A DNA stretch of 64,000 nucleotides from Zerene cesonia (taxonomy: Eukaryota > Arthropoda > Insecta > Lepidoptera > Pieridae), in NCBI RefSeq assembly GCF_012273895.1, contig NC_052121.1:8085624-8149623 (forward strand). Direction: 5' to 3'. Shown in pieces: positions 60,801-64,000 of this stretch (its first letter is position 1; every line of letters begins with the position of its first letter). The translations under genes and the position numbers were made by a program. Below the pieces are notes generated by a model. It did not search any database and was not told the origin of the DNA. It worked only from the letters and a program-made list of their open reading frames with translations.

Positions 60801-63175
60801 CTGTTTCTGGTCTCACATAAACAAACATCAGACTGTTTGTAATGTACTATTAATATGGAAGCGATAGATCAATGCATGTGGATCATGTATTACACTAACA
60901 CGCGGTATGCTTTATACACCTGACTTCATATTTAGTTAGCAGGTAATGACGTCATAAATAAAATTATTACAGACTATGATTTTTGTAGTTTCGCGGTTAA
61001 ATAAAAGTCATTATTTTTTTTTATTTTGAAGTAAGAAAGGTAGCCTACCTTAACAATTTTTTTTTATCTTGACGACTTAATAAAATGGATTTAGGCATCG
61101 TTTTAGCATCATCACATGTTTGTATTTTACAAAGACATTTTAATGATTTGTTCTTTTAAAGCCAAATTAAGGTATATCTATGATTCAGTACAGCAACGAT
61201 GGTTTATTTTCTATTATTTGCAAGTTATTAAATTATGAATATGTGCGTTAGTAGCATTTATCTTATGCATTTAGCATATATCTATATGTAGGTATTGGAA
61301 ATAATTGGTACTTTAAATAATTCGTGAAATTCATTACAGTTTATCGATTTTGGTAAATGAATAAAATATTCGCAATTAAATTTATATATCTTTATACACT
61401 TTTTTAAAACAATTGGAAATAACAATTCTAAAATAAGCCCTTGCCTTTAACAATTATCACATTATAAACGGCAAAAAGTATTAAATTATGGAGAGATTTT
61501 AGTACTAAACTCTTAAGATGGTATATTTCAACCAATAATACAATTCTCAAGTAAGTATAAATATGACGTAACTTCATTGAATCGAATCAGCTGTAATCCA
61601 TTCTTATTTATAGACAACAATCCCTTCTTAAATATATCACATCGTTTTTTAGATGTGACTAAACATTATTGGGAAATCATAAAAAGTTCATGTGTCCGGT
61701 CTTTAATTATCATAAAAAATAGGTTATACATAACCTATTGTTGTATCACGACATGCTCGCGGGACTCAATGGCGATTTTAATTACGATAAATCATATCTC
61801 AATAGAATGAGTAATTCGAATTATGTAATCATTATCAGAAAAACTCTTGAGACTTGATGTATAAACCATTCTTACGTTGACATTGATACTCATTGATTTT
61901 TATTTATTTCCAATATGTTGTATAAATTGAATCAAATTTTTTTGTGAATAAAAAAAGACCTTATTTTTATAATTATCCCAATAATTTCTACACGAAGTCG
62001 ATTAGGAAGTGTCAGTATCATTTAAATATGCAATATGATTATTCTAATGATATTCTATTACATAAAAAAATGCTTAAATTTATTAATAACATGCATACTT
62101 CAAACAGTTTTATTTCCTTTTATCTTTAAAATAATGAACCAAATGCGATTCTAGATCGTTAAAACTTCAAACATTCTCGGACTTAACGTCTTGTTAGATC
62201 GAATCATTGTTTTGCATAATGCTGCACTATGTAAATTCTAAATATTGGAGCAGGGAACACTTAGCATCAATTTATTAATTATCATTGTTTTTGATTTGTA
62301 ATCATCGATACTTGTGTATTTTATGTTTGTTAGATTAAAACCTTCATTTATGATATAAAAAAAGAATAAAATCTCTTTGATTCTATATTAATGATCTAAT
62401 TAATTGTCGGTTATGTTTTTAGTATGGATTGATTTAAAAATATTTTTCCACAATTTATAGTTGTTTTCGTGCATTGGAAAAGTAATTCCGAGCCTTACAT
62501 TTTAATTACTGGTATACAAGTAATTCTTCACGCTTTTCGATTACACCGTATGCATTGTAGATATTATGAGACGAAGTTTCAGTGTGTACATATACTAACC
62601 TAACCTCACATCGTTTCAAAGGACAATGCTTTAATACTCTGCTTTATTTTGAGAAATAAAATATACAGCCTGAACATGGACATTATGTATAAACGACAAG
62701 AAGCTTATCGCAATTAAATAAAAACACGATTACTCTTTAGAACTCTACCGTTACCTTCTACGTTAGGTTGAATATTGTGAGATAAGAAAATTGTACGATC
62801 TATCTATGGATATTTATAGTTCTATAGATAATTTGAATTACTCACAAAGTGTGTAACATCGTCGATATGCGAATGCAACGTATCCAGGTTCTCTTCAGCA
62901 AACATATGATTCTTCAGTCTTAACGGTTGTGGAACTTTCAAACGTAAGTTCGGTTTCACTAATCTCTTCTCGTTCTCACTATCAATGTCCACTTTCTCAC
63001 TAAAAGGACACCCATGGTATCCATTCATGTGTTCGGCCTTTGGTATACCTCTATCAACTTTATCACAGTCTTTAATTTTATCAACATTATTTTCCATCGT
63101 CGCTAATTCTTTATTCATCCCGTTCAAATGACTGGACTCTGTATCTTTTGAGCAACAGTTAAATATTTTTGACAT
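35065..63175 (-). CDS. nitric oxide synthase, calmodulin-dependent, complete 22-exon gene
   Basis: Converts L-arginine to citrulline and NO using O2 and NADPH with heme, BH4, FMN and FAD. Exons in transcription order: 63175-62846, 46206-46070, 45770-45608, 44965-44874, 43968-43827, 42210-42071, 41735-41561, 41107-40926, 40361-40247, 39749-39522, 39205-39101, 38829-38762, 38425-38277, 37471-37242, 37156-36911, 36812-36656, 36574-36405, 36307-36097, 36001-35914, 35833-35566, 35485-35294, 35184-35065. They total 3708 nt (1235 residues, stop TAG) and every junction is in phase. Key residues: zinc pair Cys114/Cys119, heme-ligand Cys200, arginine-binding Glu377, BH4/dimer motif WIWIVPPM at 461-468, calmodulin site about 510-533, FMN loop YATETGKSE at 543-551, FAD motif RFYSIS at 986-991, NADPH motif GPGSGIAPFR at 1061-1070. 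All introns are GT-AG except the one after exon 10 (GC-AG). Length is usual for insect NOS. The first ATG follows an in-frame stop, which supports this start. Confidence 0.96.
36911..39205 (-). CDS. NOS exons 11-15: FMN domain with regulatory insert
   Basis: Encodes residues 569-834. Exon 11 reads VQCMSDYDIFSIEHETLLLI then VTSTFGNGEPPANG. Exon 12 encodes TFAEHLFQMLYNEKK. Exon 13 (38277-38425) carries the serine- and arginine-rich insert at the position of the FMN-domain autoinhibitory loop of calcium-dependent NOS isoforms; it contains a two-copy 16-residue repeat. Exon 14 has FAVFALGSSVYPKFCFFGKT and GGERLLEVNCGDEMYGQEQQ. Exon 15 begins the connecting/FAD region (VACETFCLEEND). Confidence 0.92.
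38277..38367 (-). repeat. in-frame tandem duplication inside NOS exon 13
   Basis: Unit 1 (38367-38320) encodes NEYKRQLSRLESSRSN; unit 2 (38319 to the exon end) encodes NEYKRQLTRLESNKS. The protein copies are almost identical while synonymous codons differ at many positions, so the duplication is old and the peptide is conserved. Confidence 0.9.
39522..39749 (-). CDS. NOS exon 10: calmodulin-binding linker and start of the FMN domain
   Basis: Encodes residues 493-568. A basic amphipathic stretch (RRKFHFKQIARAVKFTSKLF, residues 510-529) is the calmodulin-binding helix linking oxygenase and reductase. It is followed by KRIKATILYATETGKSELYA with the FMN phosphate-binding loop. The donor is CAG|GCAAGT, a GC-AG intron. 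The exon is visibly GC-rich and synonymous sites favour G/C, unlike the reductase exons that follow. Confidence 0.93.
40247..46206 (-). CDS. NOS exons 2-9: oxygenase domain
   Basis: Encodes residues 111-492. Exon 2 carries NTKCSEKVCQSSIMDIPGRG, the C-x4-C zinc-tetrathiolate pair joining the dimer. Exon 3 has AWRNAARCIGRIQWKKLQ with heme-ligand Cys200. Exon 4 has DCREVTTASGMFEALCNHIK; exon 5 has SAITIFPQRTDGKHDYRIWN; exon 6 has GWKPPRTAWDVLPLVLSADG. Exon 7 has NGWYMGTEIGCRNLCD with arginine-binding Glu377. Exon 8 has MGLDTSSYVSLWKDKALVEV. Exon 9 has RGGCPSDWIWIVPPM, the BH4/dimer interface. All expected catalytic residues are present. The exon 2 donor is a tandem GTTCGTAAG; only the upstream GT keeps the frame. 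Confidence 0.93.
40717..40912 (-). repeat. Helitron/Lep1-like element (family A) in NOS intron 8-9
   Basis: Starts ACTAGCTGCGCCCCGCAGTT, continues GTAAGTCCATATCCCATAGG and CAGTTATCCAGCTATCTACG, has a (CA)n run, and ends TTCGCATTTATAATATTAGT. It lies just beyond the donor of exon 8 (40925). Confidence 0.75.
42341..42580 (+). repeat. degenerate family B element in NOS intron
   Basis: ACTGAACGGATTTTGATGAA, then TTGTATACAGACAGTGAGAG, TATCCCGATTAAACACTCCC, ending GCCGCTGGCGGAAGCTAGT. The 5' part is shortened and a second ATTTTGTTGAAAATTGGTAA segment suggests internal rearrangement. Confidence 0.6.
45177..45240. repeat. polypyrimidine low-complexity tract
   Basis: About 60 bases of almost pure T/C (read + strand) in the NOS intron between exons 3 and 4; equivalently A/G on the transcribed strand. 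Confidence 0.8.
47108..47269 (+). pseudogene. Jockey/CR1-type LINE reverse-transcriptase C-terminus relic
   Basis: The + strand reads NAPESLFPDEYNLEVFKRKV SR* then LLGKRAPSKH, ISAYRQARSWSSAALSTN, KK and TAA. The order LP.S.FPD.YNL..FK..VNR.L.GKRAPS is the C-terminal signature of lepidopteran non-LTR reverse transcriptases. One in-frame TAA interrupts it. Confidence 0.65.
47990..48115 (-). repeat. repeat with GCTTACCATCAGGCGA tail, reversed
   Basis: GGCCTTCTCAGTCCATGACT, a C-rich CCCTTCCCGCTTCCCCTTCA run, then GCGCTTACCATCAGGCGAAT. It is the reverse of the family at 1066-1240. Confidence 0.55.
50140..50330 (+). repeat. lepidopteran repeat (CATCATCATCATTAGCAGCC...ATAATCCACCACGCTGG)
   Basis: Contains CACATGTTCCTGGGTGACAG, GGGGATTCAGGCCATAATCC and ACCACGCTGGCCAAGTGCGG, then GTTGGCAGATGGCAGATGTC. 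This is a very frequent lepidopteran interspersed sequence, here in NOS intron 1. The ORF at 50067-50276 is a reading of it, not a gene. Confidence 0.7.
50404..50574 (+). repeat. Helitron-like short element (family B)
   Basis: CACACTAATATTATAAATGT, GTCAATCATGCTGAAACCAC, CGAACGGATTTTGATGAAAT, ending GGAGCCCGGACGGGCATGCAGT. It lacks the segment around TATCCCGATTAAATGC. Confidence 0.7.
52515..52600 (-). repeat. retroelement 3'-region fragment at the left edge of assembly gap 3
   Basis: TTCAAGTGGGAGTCGAGCAC, GCTTCGGCATAAATTGGGCC and AGCTCGCACCGGGGAAGGTA followed by CCACACCCCCACAGAATATC form a conserved lepidopteran LINE-end sequence. The rest of the element is hidden by the gap. Confidence 0.6.
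52601..53600. other. assembly gap 3 (1000 N)
   Basis: Exactly 1000 N placeholder in NOS intron 1; true size unknown. Confidence 0.98.
54208..54630 (-). mobile_element. non-autonomous Helitron-like element with internal 96-bp duplication
   Basis: Begins ACTAGCTGTGACCCGCGGTT and GAAACCGCGTAAGTCCGTAT (family A end). It then has a 96-bp segment repeated twice (54281-54376 and 54377-54476). It continues with CGATTTATCGCCCTCGAAAA, ATTTCATGAAAATCGTTGGA and a (TA)n run (about 54575-54597), and ends ACAAGAATTGCTCGTTTAAA. Confidence 0.6.
57765..57842. repeat. LINE-tail type repeat (CGGTTCACCCAGTCG)
   Basis: ATCATCAAAATCGGTTCACC followed by CAGTCGTAAGCTCTAAAGAA and a GAAAGAAGGAAAGAAGTCGG tail; related to 20760-20925. 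Confidence 0.55.
58828..59034 (+). repeat. Helitron-like short element (family B), best-preserved copy
   Basis: TTCACACTAATATTATAAAT, GTCCGGCAATCACGCTGAAA, CTACTGAACGGATTTTGATG, GGTATGAGCTGACGTGGGTG, then TTTGATATCAGGGCGGAGCC and GGGAGGAGCGTCTAATT. Use this copy as the reference for the family. Confidence 0.75.
59285..59488 (+). repeat. Helitron/Lep1-like element (family A)
   Basis: ATCCTACTAATATTATAAAT, GCGAAAGTTTGTAAGGATGT, ATGAAATTTGGTACGTAGAT, AGCTGGACAAGTGAAATAAC, TTACGCGGGTGAAAGCGCGG and CGCGTAGCTAGT. Nearly full length; the best family A copy in the window. Confidence 0.75.
62846..63175 (-). CDS. NOS exon 1: start codon and lineage-variable N-terminus
   Basis: Encodes residues 1-110. 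It begins MSKIFNCCSK, where the Cys7-Cys8 pair near the N-terminus is a possible S-acylation site (inference). A low-complexity polar region follows, then the conserved oxygenase entry QPLRLKNHMFAEENLDTLHS. The donor is TTT|GTGAGT. The ORF extends upstream to an in-frame TAG with no other ATG. Two AG dinucleotides lie just before the ATG (TTTCAG at about 63187 and 63178), so a spliced upstream 5' UTR exon cannot be excluded. Confidence 0.85.
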
Positions 63176-63219
63176 TTGAGCACTGAAAGCGATCACTGAA
63201 ATAATGCTAACTCGTGCAC

Positions 63220-63262
63220 CCTACTGAGTTGATTATTATCGAATGCAGCATAATATATATGT
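63220..63262 (-). promoter_or_regulatory. candidate NOS core promoter: TATA box plus arthropod initiator
   Basis: On the minus strand a TATATATATTA run (about 63259-63251) lies roughly 30 bases upstream of CTCAGTAG (63228-63221). The latter holds the arthropod initiator TCAGT with its A at 63225. Transcription from there gives a 50-nt leader to the ATG at 63175. Spacing fits, but an upstream spliced leader exon remains possible. Confidence 0.4.
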
Positions 63263-63297
63263 ATACGGTAGTAAGGCTCAAAGCGAACTGACAACTG

Positions 63298-63311
63298 GTT
63301 GTCTCGGCAAC
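63298..63311. promoter_or_regulatory. X-box-like palindrome (RFX site) upstream of NOS
   Basis: GTTGTC-TC-GGCAAC fits the X-box consensus RYYNYY-N1-3-RRNRAC bound by RFX factors. It sits about 75 bases upstream of the candidate NOS start site. Identification is by consensus only. Confidence 0.4.
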
Positions 63312-64000
63312 CGGTCTGTGGCTACTCCAAACTTCGAACACAAAACTATATCCGCAAAAAATATCAACAAGTGTGCGTCACGCTTTAAATGAAAAATCCA
63401 GTGTCACCAAATCACGACGCGGAGTCGCGGACTAGGAAAATTATTTTAATTGACTGATTAGTTACGTATAATCTGCGTCGAGTATTTACGGATATGCGCA
63501 TTTTTATGAATGAAATAAATATAAATAGAAGATTATTTTTATACTTGCGTTTGCGTTCAACAACTAGCGGATCTAAGATATTGATTTTTAACTTGAAGAT
63601 TAGTCTTCAAGCCTAGTTATTAGACCTACTTACGAAGGATGCTTGATAAAGCAAACTATTTATAGCGAAGGCCGTGGCTAGATTATCCTCCATTGTGAAC
63701 TAGGCATTGTTACGTGAAATTGTTTATCTACTTAAAAACTCTTTTACCTTGTATGTCGTTATTAAACATAAATTGAAATGTTGGAGTTTTGATTTTCTTA
63801 TGGAAAATATCATACTCATTCCTTATTCTTATTCTTCAAAAGAAATCGATAAGAAAATCATATCATTTATCTATGTTGTTATAACACATTTGTAGTGATA
63901 CAACAGTTTTGTATATTCTATTTATATCTAAAAATATTGTCAATTGAAAAAAGTGATAGTAGAATATTATCGTAAATCGTTATTGTCAAAGGTATTATTA
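63312..64000. other. 5' flank of NOS, no gene recognised
   Basis: A moderately GC-rich patch (63395-63440, CACGACGCGGAGTCGCGGAC) lies close to the promoter candidate; the rest is AT-rich. The ORF at 63707-63895 has no recognisable motif. Confidence 0.5.

Larger units (their letters stand above)
46207..62845 (-). other. NOS intron 1, about 16.6 kb
   Basis: Exon 1 ends phase 0 at 62846 and exon 2 starts phase 0 at 46206. The joined peptide (DDVTHF|NTKCSEKVC) aligns without a missing segment to other NOS proteins, so no coding exon is expected inside. The intron holds assembly gap 3 and the repeats listed. TAATTA-rich and GC-richer spots (about 52000-52100, 56080-56230, 56850-56930) could be regulatory. 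Confidence 0.8.

Noticed and set aside
1..64000. CRISPR arrays, operons, bacterial-type promoters or a novel multi-gene defence-like cassette
   Set aside because: The window is intron-containing insect nuclear DNA; no direct-repeat array with spacers or clustered unknown ORFs is present.

Overview
This looks like about 64 kb of a moth or butterfly (Lepidoptera) nuclear genome. The genes are intron-split with GT-AG junctions. The sequence is AT-rich and scattered with short interspersed repeats typical of Lepidoptera: Helitron/Lep1-like ends that finish in a CTAGT-type tail, RTE and Jockey/CR1 LINE fragments, and small inverted-repeat elements. There are three assembly gaps of exactly 1000 N, each flanked by repeat-like sequence.

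Three protein-coding genes can be read. (1) 2808-5070, + strand: the last five coding exons of an annexin. They cover the end of repeat 2, repeats 3 and 4, and a very short terminal exon; the 5' part lies outside the window. (2) 29579-34400, + strand: a complete four-exon gene for a 236-residue CFAP299 (C4orf22) homologue, a cilium/flagellum-associated protein. (3) 35065-63175, - strand: a complete 22-exon nitric oxide synthase (NOS). Its reconstructed product is 1235 residues: oxygenase domain with zinc-tetrathiolate cysteines and heme cysteine, calmodulin-binding linker, FMN domain with autoinhibitory-type insert, FAD/NADPH reductase and regulatory tail. All 22 exons join in phase. CFAP299 and NOS are convergent, with 664 bases between their stop codons.

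Between the annexin and CFAP299 lie about 24 kb (5071-29578) with no convincing coding exon. This stretch holds two gaps, a probable solo LTR near 22.6-23.0 kb, an RTE LINE relic near 26.4 kb, several short repeats, and an isolated near-perfect 33-bp hairpin at 9494-9573 that resembles a microRNA precursor. NOS intron 1 is about 16.6 kb; it holds the third gap, a Jockey/CR1 reverse-transcriptase relic and several Helitron-like copies. Upstream of NOS exon 1 there is a TATA box, an arthropod-type initiator at a suitable spacing, and a palindromic X-box-like (RFX) site.

The three genes have unrelated jobs: calcium-dependent membrane binding, axoneme biology and NO signalling. Nothing suggests a functional cluster. 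I did not find a clearly new multi-gene system. The most useful leads are the hairpin, the NOS gene structure (GC-AG intron, tandem GYNNGY donor, duplicated insert motif, RxRxxS tail site, promoter with X-box) and the repeat families.
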